Shown here in pieces: positions 28,162-37,139 of a stretch of 43,909 nucleotides of DNA. Under the pieces are notes generated by a model. The model saw only the letters and a program-made list of their open reading frames with translations, did no database searches and was not told where the DNA came from. Each line of letters starts with the position of its first letter. The stretch's first letter is position 1. The stretch is taken from positions 1 to 43,909 of the forward strand of contig CALFPJ010000075.1 of assembly GCA_937919655.1 (NCBI GenBank), written 5' to 3'. A program made the position numbers and the translations under genes. Source of the DNA: an uncultured Gemmatimonadales bacterium. Lineage in GTDB: Bacteria > Gemmatimonadota > Gemmatimonadetes > Longimicrobiales > Gaopeijiaceae.

Positions 28162-29670
28162 TTGATCCGGTCCCTACTCGTCGCCAATCGCGGTGAGATC
28201 GCGGTACGCATCGTGCGCGCTGCTCGCGAGCGCGGAATACGAACGATCGCGGTCTACTCAGAGCCGGACCGGCTGGCGCCCCATGTCCTCGCGGCGGACG
28301 AGGCCTATGCGATTGGGCCGGCTCCGTCGGCCGAGAGTTACCTGGTCGCAGAGCGCCTCATCGAGGTCGCCAAGCGGGCAAAGGCGGACGCAATCCACCC
28401 GGGTTATGGATTCCTGGCTGAGCGAGCGCTCTTCGCACAAGCGGTCGAAGACGCGGGACTGATCTTTGTCGGGCCCAGGTCAGAAACGATCACCGCCATG
28501 GGGGACAAAACCGAGGCTCGGCGGCGCATGGCGGCAGCGGGTGTGCCGATCGTACCCGGACTGACGGAATCGGTCGCTGACCCCGAAGCGGCGGTGGTCG
28601 CGGCTCGCGACGTCGGCTACCCGGTGCTCTTGAAGGCGTCGGCTGGCGGCGGGGGCAGGGGGATGCGGGTGGTGGAGCGGGAAGAAGATCTCCCTCGTGC
28701 CTTTGACGCGGCTCAGCGGGAAGCCCTCGCTGCGTTCGGAGACGACGCCGTTTACCTAGAGCGTTATCTCGACTCGCCACGGCACGTAGAGATCCAGGTG
28801 CTCGGGGACGCCCACGGGAACGTGGTCCACCTCGGGGAGCGCGAGTGCTCCATTCAACGTCGACACCAGAAGCTCGTGGAAGAAGCTCCCTCGCCCGCCA
28901 TCACGCAGGAAGAACGTGCGGCGATGGGCGAGGCGGCCGTCCGCGCGGCGCAGGCGGTAGCCTACCGTGGGGCTGGCACCGTGGAGTTTCTATACCAAAA
29001 CGGGGACTTCTTCTTTCTAGAGATGAATACCCGTATTCAGGTCGAGCACCCCGTGACAGAACTCGTGACCGGTATCGACTTGGTCGACTGGCAATTGCGG
29101 GTGGCGTCCGGCGAAGCCCTCGACTTCACGCAGGCCGATGTGGTGATGTCGGGGCACGCGATCGAGTGCCGTATCACCTCGGAAGACCCATTGTCGGGGT
29201 TCTTACCCTCCACCGGCGTGGTCACGAGGTTGGAGATTCCGTCTGGAGCGGGGGTGCGCTGGGACGGCGGCATCCACGAAGGATTCGAGGTTTCTCTGCA
29301 CTACGACCCACTCCTGGCAAAACTCATCGTTCACGGAGCGAGTCGCGAGATCGCGATCGCACGCATGGCGCGCGCACTCGATGAACTTGTCATCACGGGT
29401 ATCGAGACAAGCGCCTCCTTCCATCGACGCGTGATGGACGAGCCCGACTTCCGGGCGGGGACGTTTTCGATTCGATATCTGGACGAACACACGGAGCTTC
29501 TCGAATCGGACACTTCGGAAGAAGCGCTGCGGGCCGCTGCGCTCGCCGCTGCGCTTCTTGAAGACGAGGACCGACTGAGGCACCGCATACCACGCATTGG
29601 CGCTAGCGCACAGGTGGAAATGTCCTCCTGGCGCGCCGCCGGATGGCCATGGCGCAAGGGAATTTCTTGA
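28162..29670 (+). CDS. accC: Biotin carboxylase subunit of acyl-CoA carboxylase
   Basis: The 502-residue ATP-grasp enzyme carboxylates biotin with bicarbonate and ATP. SLLVANRGEIAVRIVRA is the N-terminal domain signature and HPGYGFLAE follows. KASAGGGGRGMRVV is the glycine-rich ATP loop. EMNTRIQVEHPVTE carries metal and catalytic residues and AIECRITSEDP closes the domain. The frame is open upstream, but homology starts at TTG 28162 (LIRSLLVANRGE), with only a weak GAG ribosome site. It is a stand-alone subunit; carboxyltransferase lies upstream and the carrier protein downstream. The propionyl-CoA-type neighbours suggest it serves pccB, though it could also serve acetyl-CoA carboxylase. The last 28 bases overlap the rRNA methyltransferase gene. 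Confidence 0.9.
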   Translation: MIRSLLVANRGEIAVRIVRAARERGIRTIAVYSEPDRLAPHVLAADEAYAIGPAPSAESYLVAERLIEVAKRAKADAIHPGYGFLAERALFAQAVEDAGLIFVGPRSETITAMGDKTEARRRMAAAGVPIVPGLTESVADPEAAVVAARDVGYPVLLKASAGGGGRGMRVVEREEDLPRAFDAAQREALAAFGDDAVYLERYLDSPRHVEIQVLGDAHGNVVHLGERECSIQRRHQKLVEEAPSPAITQEERAAMGEAAVRAAQAVAYRGAGTVEFLYQNGDFFFLEMNTRIQVEHPVTELVTGIDLVDWQLRVASGEALDFTQADVVMSGHAIECRITSEDPLSGFLPSTGVVTRLEIPSGAGVRWDGGIHEGFEVSLHYDPLLAKLIVHGASREIAIARMARALDELVITGIETSASFHRRVMDEPDFRAGTFSIRYLDEHTELLESDTSEEALRAAALAAALLEDEDRLRHRIPRIGASAQVEMSSWRAAGWPWRKGIS

Positions 29671-30959
29671 CTGAACAAACACCCCACACGACCCTCGTCG
29701 ACGTACACATTCGCGCGCTTTCGTCCGAAGGGGCCGGCGTAGCCGATCTCGCGGACGGGCGCGTCGTGTTCGTACCCAGAACCGCCCCGGGCGATCATGT
29801 CCGCGTCCGCCTGGTCAAAATGAAGGCCCGCTGGGGGACCGCGACGGTCGAGGAGATTCTCGAGCCATCGCCGACCCGGGTTCAGCCACCATGCAAGCTG
29901 TTCGACGAGTGCGGCGGCTGCTCGTTCCAGCATATTTCCGCTGCTGAGCAACTGCATTGGAAAGGACGTTTCATTGCGGACGCCCTGAAGCGTATCGGCC
30001 GCATTGATGTTGAGGCTCCAGAGGTCGTCGCCTCTCCCGCCACCATCGGCTACCGGAACCGTGTCGCATACACATTCCGTCGGCTACGGGCGGGTCGAGT
30101 CGTTGCTGGCTTCCACGCACTCGACCGACCGGCCCACGTCATCGACGTCGAGGGGCAGTGTCAGTTGCCAGAGCCCGCGGTGCGAGAGGCCTGGAAGGCT
30201 CTCCGCTTGGGTTGGGGCGGCGGTGGCCGCCTCCTGCCCGGCGGCGGTCGCCTTCGACTCATCCTCCGCAACACCAGCGCGGGTGTCATCTTGGTTGTGG
30301 AAGGCGGCGAAGAGGGATGGTCGGCGAAGCCCCTAGCAGAGGCGGTGCCGAAGCTCCAAAGCATATGGCACAAGCCGTCAGGAGGGAAACAAGCCGTCCG
30401 TGTCCACGGTGAACAGGCGCTCGAGGTGTGGGGAGGGGAGACCTTTCCTCTCACCGCCGGTGCGTTCTTGCAGGTAAATCAGCCGTTGGCGGAAGCGCTG
30501 CGGGACTTCGTTCTCGAGAGCGCCCGAGACGCGGGGCTGGTCGTGGACGCCTACTGCGGGGTTGGGGCTTATGCGAGGCCGTTAGCGCGGGCCGGGGCCC
30601 ATGTGGTGGGCATCGAGTTGGATTTGGACGCGTGCAGTGCCGCGCGTTACGAGGCCCCCGAGGACCTGATAGTGGTGAAGGGTAGGGTTGAAGATTTGCT
30701 CAGCGACCACCTTCCCGCCGACGTCCTGATCGTGAACCCCCCGCGTACGGGGCTGGATGTCGCGGTACCTGACATTGTTCTCGCTGACCCACCCCAGAAG
30801 ATCATCTATGTCAGCTGTGACCCGGCGACCCTCGCCAGAGATATCGGGCGGTTGGGATCGTCGTATCAGATTGTGGCGTTGAAGGCCTTCGACCTTTTCC
30901 CGCAAACCGCTCACATCGAGACCGTCGCGGTGCTGGAGCGCGTCGAGGCCTCCTCGTGA
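29643..30959 (+). CDS. rlmD: 23S rRNA (uracil-5)-methyltransferase, RlmD/RumA family
   Basis: The 438-residue enzyme is a TRAM-domain SAM-dependent RNA m5U methyltransferase. Residues 15-75 form the TRAM domain. CKLFDECGGC supplies Cys84, Cys90 and Cys93 of the 4Fe-4S cluster, with a likely fourth ligand in EGQCQLPEP. AGAFLQVNQPLAEAL, VDAYCGVGAYARPLA and VNPPRTGLD bind SAM and substrate. YVSCDPATLARD carries the nucleophilic Cys near 391. The exact target uridine (1939 or another) cannot be read from sequence. It overlaps accC by 28 bp and the carrier-protein start by four bases, so it is embedded in the carboxylase operon. Confidence 0.88.
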   Translation: MAMAQGNFLTEQTPHTTLVDVHIRALSSEGAGVADLADGRVVFVPRTAPGDHVRVRLVKMKARWGTATVEEILEPSPTRVQPPCKLFDECGGCSFQHISAAEQLHWKGRFIADALKRIGRIDVEAPEVVASPATIGYRNRVAYTFRRLRAGRVVAGFHALDRPAHVIDVEGQCQLPEPAVREAWKALRLGWGGGGRLLPGGGRLRLILRNTSAGVILVVEGGEEGWSAKPLAEAVPKLQSIWHKPSGGKQAVRVHGEQALEVWGGETFPLTAGAFLQVNQPLAEALRDFVLESARDAGLVVDAYCGVGAYARPLARAGAHVVGIELDLDACSAARYEAPEDLIVVKGRVEDLLSDHLPADVLIVNPPRTGLDVAVPDIVLADPPQKIIYVSCDPATLARDIGRLGSSYQIVALKAFDLFPQTAHIETVAVLERVEASS

Positions 30960-31477
30960 TCTATTACGTCGCGGTGGGAGAGCGGACCTTCGTCGTGGAG
31001 CTCGGTCCGGATGGAGTGAAGCTCGACGGCGATGTCGTCGAGGTCGACCTCGCCCACGTCGACGGCACGGCGGTAAGCAACCTCCTGGTCGACCATGTCT
31101 CGCATCGCATCGTGGCTCGCGGCACAGGCAGCGGGCGATGGAGTCTCCACTCAAGGGGGCGCCGTTTTGAGGCTGAAGTATTAGACGAACGGGCGCGCAC
31201 CATTCGGGAGATGACGGGAGGCAGTTCCGGTCCAATTGGGCCGCGTCCTCTCAAGGCACCCATGCCGGGCCTTGTGGTTAAGGTAGAGGTCGAAGTCGGT
31301 GATGTGGTTGAGGCGGGGCAGGGCATCGCGATCGTTGAGGCGATGAAGATGGAGAACGAGTTGAAGGCGGCGGGTCCCGGTCGGGTCCATGCGATCCACG
31401 TGACTGCGGGCGACACCGTCGAGAAGGACCAACTCTTGGTCGAATTCGTCGCCCTCGACGAAGAGGGAGCGGAGTAA
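30956..31477 (+). CDS. Biotin carboxyl carrier protein of acyl-CoA carboxylase
   Basis: The 173-residue protein carries biotin between the biotin carboxylase and carboxyltransferase. The C-terminal biotinyl domain spans about residues 98-170, with PLKAPMPGLVVKVEVEVGD, the biotinylation site EAMKMEN (Lys131) and the closing DTVEKDQLLVEF. The N-terminal 90 residues resemble the beta-rich linker seen in propionyl-CoA carboxylase alpha chains rather than the Pro/Ala linker of AccB, which supports an acyl-CoA (propionyl) role. GTG 30956 overlaps the upstream stop (GTGA). The mutase gene follows after three bases. Confidence 0.88.
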   Translation: MIYYVAVGERTFVVELGPDGVKLDGDVVEVDLAHVDGTAVSNLLVDHVSHRIVARGTGSGRWSLHSRGRRFEAEVLDERARTIREMTGGSSGPIGPRPLKAPMPGLVVKVEVEVGDVVEAGQGIAIVEAMKMENELKAAGPGRVHAIHVTAGDTVEKDQLLVEFVALDEEGAE

Positions 31478-31480
31478 GCC

Positions 31481-33037
31481 ATGAGCGAAGGTCGCAAGCC
31501 GCGGAAAGTGACCACAGATAGTGGGCTTCCCGTCGATCGTGTATACGGAGCTGCCGAGGCACCTGGATCTCCTGGCACGTTTCCTTACACCCGCGGTGTA
31601 TACCCCGACATGTATCGGGGGCGGGTGTGGACCATGCGACAGTACGCAGGTTTCGGTACCGCCGAAGAGACGAATCAGCGTTTTCGCTACCTCCTCGACC
31701 AGGGCCAAACCGGCCTTTCGGTGGCATTCGATCTGCCCACCCAAATGGGGTACGATTCGGACGCGGTGATGGCAAACGGCGAAGTCGGGCGTGTGGGTGT
31801 AGCCATCGATTCGCTCGCGGACATGAGGCAGCTGTTCGCGCAGATTCGATTGGACGAAGTGTCGACGTCCATGACCATCAACTCGACCGCAGCCATCCTG
31901 CTCGCGTTTTATGTTGCCCTTGGGGACGAGCAGGGCGTTTCGCGTAGCGCGTTGTCTGGAACCGTCCAGAACGACGTGCTCAAAGAATACATCGCCCGGG
32001 GGACCTACATCTACCCGGTCGACCCTTCACTCCGGCTCGTGTCCGACATCATCGCGTTCTGCTCTCGGGAAATCCCCAAGTGGAATTCGATATCCATCTC
32101 GGGCTACCACATCCGCGAGGCGGGCTCCACGGCGCCGCAGGAGGTTGCCTTCACGTTCGCGAATGGGCTCGAGTACGTAGCGCGCGCCCGCGCCGCGGGC
32201 CTCGACATTGAAGCCTTTGCGCCAAGGCTCTCGTTCTTCTTTGCGGCCCACAACGATCTGCTCGAAGAAGTGGCCAAGTTCAGGGCGGCCCGCCGCCTGT
32301 GGGCCACGCTGCTGAAAGACCGGTTCCAGGCGTCCGATGCATCGTGCCGCCTCCGTTTTCACACCCAGACCGGCGGCTCGACCCTCACGGCGCAGCAGCC
32401 GCTGAACAACGTCGTTCGGGTCACGATTCAGGCGTTGGCCGCCGCGTTGGGCGGTACGCAGTCCCTGCACACGAATGGCTACGACGAAGCCCTGGCACTG
32501 CCGACCGAGTCTTCAGCCAAGCTGGCGCTGCGAACCCAACAGATCATCGCATCCGAGTCGGGCGTCACCCGCACGGCTGACCCACTCGGCGGTTCTCACT
32601 ACGTCGAGGCACTTACCGATGAGATCGAGCGTGTAGCGATCGAGTATCTCGAAAAGATCGATGCGCTAGGGGGTGCCTCACAGGCCATCGACTTCATGCA
32701 GGAAGAAATCCACCAGGCGGCGTATCGTTTCCAGATGGATATCGAGGCGGGCACCCGGCCGGTGGTCGGGGTCAACCAGCATGCCGAAGACGAAGGAATC
32801 CCGCGGATCGGGCAGCCCGACTATGGGAGCCTCGAGCAGGGACAGGTCCAGCGGCTCCGAGCGGAACGAGCCGCCAGGGATGACGGCGAGGTTCGGGCGC
32901 GCCTGGGACAGGTGACCAGCGCCGCAGTCGCGGACGCCAATCTGATGCCCCCGATCATTGAAGCGGTCAAGACAGGCGTCACGCTCGGTGAAATCAGCGA
33001 CGTGCTTCGGGACAGCTGGGGTACCTACGACGCCTGA
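31481..33037 (+). CDS. Methylmalonyl-CoA mutase catalytic (TIM-barrel) chain lacking a B12-binding domain
   Basis: The 518-residue protein matches the catalytic barrel of coenzyme-B12 acyl-CoA mutases. [20 protein letters not shown] and [13 protein letters not shown] bind the acyl-Co[14 protein letters not shown] contains the conserved His210, and [20 protein letters not shown] closes the barrel. Fused enzymes are near 700 residues and end in a B12-binding domain with a DxHxxG motif. That domain is absent here, so a separate small subunit must be encoded elsewhere. Context with propionyl-CoA carboxylase genes supports methylmalonyl-CoA as substrate; ethylmalonyl- or isobutyryl-CoA mutases are alternatives of the same build. 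Confidence 0.9.
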   Translation: MSEGRKPRKVTTDSGLPVDRVYGAAEAPGSPGTFPYTRGVYPDMYRGRVWTMRQYAGFGTAEETNQRFRYLLDQGQTGLSVAFDLPTQMGYDSDAVMANGEVGRVGVAIDSLADMRQLFAQIRLDEVSTSMTINSTAAILLAFYVALGDEQGVSRSALSGTVQNDVLKEYIARGTYIYPVDPSLRLVSDIIAFCSREIPKWNSISISGYHIREAGSTAPQEVAFTFANGLEYVARARAAGLDIEAFAPRLSFFFAAHNDLLEEVAKFRAARRLWATLLKDRFQASDASCRLRFHTQTGGSTLTAQQPLNNVVRVTIQALAAALGGTQSLHTNGYDEALALPTESSAKLALRTQQIIASESGVTRTADPLGGSHYVEALTDEIERVAIEYLEKIDALGGASQAIDFMQEEIHQAAYRFQMDIEAGTRPVVGVNQHAEDEGIPRIGQPDYGSLEQGQVQRLRAERAARDDGEVRARLGQVTSAAVADANLMPPIIEAVKTGVTLGEISDVLRDSWGTYDA

Positions 33038-33118
33038 TCGCCAGGGCCGCACTGACAGACAACCCTGCCAACGTTAGTTTTTTGGCTCCAAGTACGCCCT
33101 ATTCCGCCCGGTCGCTCC

Positions 33119-33454
33119 ATGCCCACGTACGACTATCTCTGCCCGAAAGGGCACCGCTTCGATCTATTCCAGCGGATGTCCGACGAACCCGGAACCAATT
33201 GTCCCGAATGTGGCCTTGCGGCTGAACGGCAGATATCGGGTGGAGCGGGCTTCTTGTTCAAGGGCGACGGTTTCTATATCACCGACTCTCGTTCCGACGA
33301 CTATAAGAAGAAAGCCTCGGCGGATGCTGCCACGGCCTCCGGAACGGAGTCCAGCAGCAGTTCGAGTAGCGGATCAAGCGACTCCGGGTCTAAAGACGCA
33401 TCGCCCAAGTCCCCAAAGTCCCCCAAGCCGACGACATCGACTTCGAGCGACTGA
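33119..33454 (+). CDS. FmdB-like putative zinc-ribbon protein
   Basis: The 111-residue protein begins with a small zinc-ribbon of the FmdB family (MPTYDYLCPKGHRFDLFQ, then TNCPECGLAAERQISGG). In the first knuckle the second Cys is replaced, giving C-P-K-G-H, so His may be the fourth ligand. The tail from about residue 66 is low-complexity Ser/Lys/Pro (SSSSSSGSSDSGSKDASPKS) and likely disordered. Regulatory function is suggested for some homologues but not established. Three bases separate it from argS. Confidence 0.82.
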   Translation: MPTYDYLCPKGHRFDLFQRMSDEPGTNCPECGLAAERQISGGAGFLFKGDGFYITDSRSDDYKKKASADAATASGTESSSSSSSGSSDSGSKDASPKSPKSPKPTTSTSSD

Positions 33455-33457
33455 ACG

Positions 33458-35161
33458 ATGACGCACGAGACGATCCAGGCAGGTCTGGCGGCTGCACTTA
33501 GTGACCTAGGAGCCGCCGAGGCCGTGATCCAGTTGGAGCGCCCGCGCGATCCCACGCATGGTGACGTGGCCTGCAACGTTGCGCTCACGCTCGCCGGTGT
33601 GCTGAAGCGCGCGCCCCGGCAGATCGCGGAAGAGATCGTTCAGCGTCTCGACTTGGCCGCGATGGGCGTCGACACCGTTGAAATCGCAGGGCCGGGATTT
33701 CTAAATTTTCGACTTTCTTCCGGCGCGGTTGCTTCGGTGCTGACGGATATCCTCGCAGCCGACCTGGGCTTTGGGCGGTCGGAACAGGGGGCAAGCAGGT
33801 CCGTCATGGTCGAATTCGTTTCGGCGAATCCGACGGGCCCGCTGCATCTCGGACATGCCCGTCAGGCGGCGCTAGGCGACGCGATCGCCGCGCTCCTTAC
33901 GTGGACCGGGTGGCGTGTGCACCGGGAGTACTACTACAACGACGGCGGACTGCAGATAGAGCGGCTCGCCGAGAGCGTCCGCGCGCGTTATCTGGAGCAC
34001 CTCGGCCATGAGGCGGAAATTCCGGAAGGCGGCTATCACGGCGGTTATGTCCGGGATATCGGCGCGGCGCTCGCCGAATCGTTCGGGACCCGATTCGTAG
34101 AGGACGCGTCCCCGGAGGCGATGGACGAGATCCGCCTGTTCGCGGTCCAGATCATTAGACAAGAGCAGGACCGCGACCTGTCGGACTTCCGGGTCATTTT
34201 CGACGAATATTACCTCGAGTCGGGGCTCTACACGGAGGGCAAGGTCGATGCCACGATCGCGGCACTCAAAGAGACCGGTCTGGTCTACGAGCACGATGGT
34301 GCGACTTGGCTCAAGACCACGAAATTCGGAGACCAAAAAGACCGGGTCATGATTCGGTCCAACGGCCTTCCCACCTACTTCGTACCGGACGTGGCCTACC
34401 ACAAGCACAAATGGGAACGTGGCTTCCACCGGGTCATCAACGTCCAGGGCGCAGACCATCACGGCACGGTAGACCGCGTGCATAGCGGCGTTCGAGCACT
34501 CGGACTGCCTGAGGGTTTTCCTCAATACGTACTCCACCAGATGGTGCGCGTGGAGAGGGACGGGGTCGAGGTAAAATTTTCGAAGCGCTCCGGGTCCGGT
34601 ATGACGCTTCGCGAGCTTTCCGAGGAAGTCGGGGTCGACGTGACTCGCTACTTCTTCCAGATGCGCAGACCAGACGCGCACATGTTGTTCGACATCGACG
34701 CAGCCCTTGATCAGTCAGACAAGAATCCGGTCTTCAAGGTGCAGTACGCTCACGCCCGTATGTGCTCGATTTTCGCCAAGGCTGACGTCGACCCTAAGCA
34801 GATCGCCGGTGTTGGCGCAGACCTTTCCGTGCTGGGCCACGATCTGGAACGAGAACTAGTCAAACAGCTCGGCGACTTTACAGAGACGCTCAAGCGAGCC
34901 GCGGACAACACTTCTCCGCACATGCTATGTGACTATCTGGAGCAGACCGCGGCTGCCGCCAACGCATGGTATCATGCCGGCAACCCAAGTCGGAATCCTG
35001 AACTCGCCGTCTTGGTAGATGACCCCGCTCTGCGACAAGCGAGACTCATCCTCGCGCGGGCCGTTCAGATCGTCCTGCGGAACGGACTGATCGTCCTCGG
35101 TATCTCAGCACCCGCCAGACTCGATCGTCCGACTGAACCGACATCAGTGGACGACGCCTAG
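33458..35161 (+). CDS. argS: Arginyl-tRNA synthetase
   Basis: The 567-residue class I synthetase charges tRNA-Arg. An N-terminal additional domain (about 1-100) recognises the tRNA D-loop. The catalytic HIGH motif appears as HLGHARQ in EFVSANPTGPLHLGHARQ near residue 130. The KMSK region is the divergent VKFSKRSGSGMTLREL, acceptable for this enzyme class. VINVQGADHHGTVDRVHSGV and FFQMRRPDAHMLFDID are ArgRS blocks. The C-terminal DALR anticodon-binding domain follows from about 440, with YAHARMCSIFAK. Length is normal. It is sandwiched between fmdB-like and a PfkB kinase gene on the same strand. Confidence 0.95.
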   Translation: MTHETIQAGLAAALSDLGAAEAVIQLERPRDPTHGDVACNVALTLAGVLKRAPRQIAEEIVQRLDLAAMGVDTVEIAGPGFLNFRLSSGAVASVLTDILAADLGFGRSEQGASRSVMVEFVSANPTGPLHLGHARQAALGDAIAALLTWTGWRVHREYYYNDGGLQIERLAESVRARYLEHLGHEAEIPEGGYHGGYVRDIGAALAESFGTRFVEDASPEAMDEIRLFAVQIIRQEQDRDLSDFRVIFDEYYLESGLYTEGKVDATIAALKETGLVYEHDGATWLKTTKFGDQKDRVMIRSNGLPTYFVPDVAYHKHKWERGFHRVINVQGADHHGTVDRVHSGVRALGLPEGFPQYVLHQMVRVERDGVEVKFSKRSGSGMTLRELSEEVGVDVTRYFFQMRRPDAHMLFDIDAALDQSDKNPVFKVQYAHARMCSIFAKADVDPKQIAGVGADLSVLGHDLERELVKQLGDFTETLKRAADNTSPHMLCDYLEQTAAAANAWYHAGNPSRNPELAVLVDDPALRQARLILARAVQIVLRNGLIVLGISAPARLDRPTEPTSVDDA

Positions 35162-35185
35162 CCTTGAACTTCACACCTGAGTGAT

Positions 35186-36106
35186 ATGTCCATTTTGTGC
35201 GTAGGTAGCGTTGCCCTCGACTCTGTCGAGACCCCGTTCGCGAAGGCTGAACGCGTGATCGGTGGGTCCGCGACTTACTTCACTTCAGCTGCAACATTGT
35301 TCAGCCCGGTGCAGATGGTCGGCGTAGTCGGCGACGACTATCCGCTCGAGAAACTCGCATTTTTGAAGGAGCGAGGGGCAGACCTTTCGGGTATTGAGCA
35401 GCGGCCTGGAGAGAGCTTCTTTTGGGCAGGCAAGTATCACTTCGACCTCAACACTCGAGACACGCTGGAGACCCGACTGGGCGTCTTCGCCGACTTCGAT
35501 CCTGTGATTCCTGAGGCGCTCCGGGCTTCGAAATACGTTTTTCTGGGTAACATCGACCCCACGCTGCAACACGATGTCCTCGACCAAGTCGAGTCACCCG
35601 AAGTGGTCGCCTGCGACACCATGAATTATTGGATCGAGGGAAAGCGATCCGAACTGAACTCGTTGCTGGAGCGCGTCCAGATTCTCTTGGTGAATGACGA
35701 AGAGGCTCGCCAACTCGCCGACGAGCCCAACCTCCTCAAGGCGTCCCGTTGGATCCGCGAGCGCGGCCCGGAAATCGTCATCGTTAAGAAGGGCGAACAT
35801 GGTGCGATCCTATTTGCGGACGGCTGGCAATTCTTCGTGCCTGGCTTCCCGCTTGAGGCCGTGTTCGACCCGACGGGAGCCGGCGACGCCTTTGCGGGTG
35901 GCTTCATGGGCTCCCTCGCTCAGGCCGGAGACCTCGACCGGGCCTCTCTGCAGCGTGCGATGGTATTTGGCTCAGTGATGGGCTCTTTCACGGTCGAGCG
36001 GTTCAGCGTTGACCGCCTGGTCGACCTGACTCGAGAAGAGATCGACGGGCGCCTGCGCCAGTTCCACGCGATGACCGCCTTCGAGACCCAGTTGGAGGCT
36101 GTGTAA
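35186..36106 (+). CDS. PfkB-family carbohydrate or nucleoside kinase
   Basis: The 306-residue ribokinase-fold kinase has the N-terminal glycine motif (VIGGSATYFTSAATLF) and the C-terminal signature DPTGAGDAFAGGFMGSLAQ with the catalytic Asp near residue 234. ILLVNDEEARQLA and IVIVKKGEHGAILF are the nucleotide-side blocks. Substrate is not decided by sequence. The gene precedes purM by one base, so a nucleoside such as adenosine, or ribose, is a reasonable guess, but the neighbourhood alone does not prove it. Cytoplasmic; no signal peptide. Confidence 0.85.
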   Translation: MSILCVGSVALDSVETPFAKAERVIGGSATYFTSAATLFSPVQMVGVVGDDYPLEKLAFLKERGADLSGIEQRPGESFFWAGKYHFDLNTRDTLETRLGVFADFDPVIPEALRASKYVFLGNIDPTLQHDVLDQVESPEVVACDTMNYWIEGKRSELNSLLERVQILLVNDEEARQLADEPNLLKASRWIRERGPEIVIVKKGEHGAILFADGWQFFVPGFPLEAVFDPTGAGDAFAGGFMGSLAQAGDLDRASLQRAMVFGSVMGSFTVERFSVDRLVDLTREEIDGRLRQFHAMTAFETQLEAV

Positions 36107-36107
36107 C

Positions 36108-37139
36108 GTGGCCGATCAACTGACATACAGGGATGCGGGCGTCGACCTCGATGCCGCAGAGAGAGCCAAGAACGCGCTCAAGGATTTGGTGGCGTCCACG
36201 CGCGACCGATTCACGCTCTCGGAAGTGGGTGCTTTCGGAGGGCTATACCAGGTGCCCGGTGGACTGAGCACGCCGGTGCTTGTCTCAAGCGCTGACGGGG
36301 TCGGGACCAAGCTGAAGCTGGCCTTCGAGACCCGTCGCCACGACACGGTCGGGCAGTGTTTGGTGAACCACTGCGTGAATGACATCTTGGTACAGGGCGC
36401 GCGCGCGCTTTTCTTTCTGGACTACCTCGCCGCTGGTGAGATGGACGAGGCCGTCGTGACAGAGGTGGTCAGGGGCGTCGCAATCGCGTGTCGGGAAAAC
36501 GCCTGCGCGCTCCTTGGCGGCGAGACCGCTCAGATGCCGGACTTCTACGCCGCGGACGAATACGACTTGGCTGGGTTCATTGTGGGCATCGTGGATCGGG
36601 ACCGTGTCATTGACGGGTCCGCGATCTCGGAAGGGGACGTTCTTGTGGGTCTGGAGTCGTCAGGGCTCCACACCAACGGGTACACGCTGGCCCGCAGAAT
36701 CGTGTTCGATGTGCTCGGGCTTGGAGTCGACGACGAATATCCAGGCACGACACGCTCGGTCGGAGAGGTCATGCTCTCCGTCCATCGCAGTTACGCCCCG
36801 ATCATCCTGCCGCTCCTGGAAACCGGAGTGCCAATTCACGGTCTTGCCCACATCACCGGAGGGGGCATCCCCGGGAACCTTCCGCGCATCCTACCGAAGG
36901 GCTTGGGGGCCTCAGTTGACAGGAACTCATGGAAGGTGCCCGCGACGTTCCAGACCCTTCAAGACGGTGGGAACGTGGCCCGGGGTGAAATGGACCGTGT
37001 GTTCAACATGGGCATCGGCATGATCGCTGTACTTCCCGAAGAGAGTGTCGACGCGGTGCGTGCTGCTGCCTCGGACGCGAGCGTCGGGTCTCATGTGATT
37101 GGGCATACCACCGCAGGCGAGGGTGTGACGTACCTCTAA
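36108..37139 (+). CDS. purM: Phosphoribosylformylglycinamidine cyclo-ligase (AIR synthetase)
   Basis: The 343-residue enzyme closes the imidazole ring in purine synthesis using ATP. The N-terminal domain has LTYRDAGVDLDAAERAKNAL, SADGVGTKLKLAFE and VNHCVNDILVQGARALFFLDY. GGETAQMPDFY and LVGLESSGLHTNGYTLAR follow, and the C-terminal domain has HITGGGIPGNLPRILPKGLG. The GTG start has GGAGG nine bases upstream, inside the end of the kinase gene. Its stop TAA overlaps the next ATG by one base, so the unknown secreted protein and riboflavin genes are coupled to it. Confidence 0.95.
   Translation: MADQLTYRDAGVDLDAAERAKNALKDLVASTRDRFTLSEVGAFGGLYQVPGGLSTPVLVSSADGVGTKLKLAFETRRHDTVGQCLVNHCVNDILVQGARALFFLDYLAAGEMDEAVVTEVVRGVAIACRENACALLGGETAQMPDFYAADEYDLAGFIVGIVDRDRVIDGSAISEGDVLVGLESSGLHTNGYTLARRIVFDVLGLGVDDEYPGTTRSVGEVMLSVHRSYAPIILPLLETGVPIHGLAHITGGGIPGNLPRILPKGLGASVDRNSWKVPATFQTLQDGGNVARGEMDRVFNMGIGMIAVLPEESVDAVRAAASDASVGSHVIGHTTAGEGVTYL

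Noticed and set aside
21011..33089. Shared TAG(C)TTTTTTGGCT motif upstream of rpsA (21011-21024) and the fmdB-like gene (33075-33086) as a promoter element
   Set aside because: Only two copies, at very different distances from the start codons, each in the loop of a different weak hairpin; coincidence is likely.
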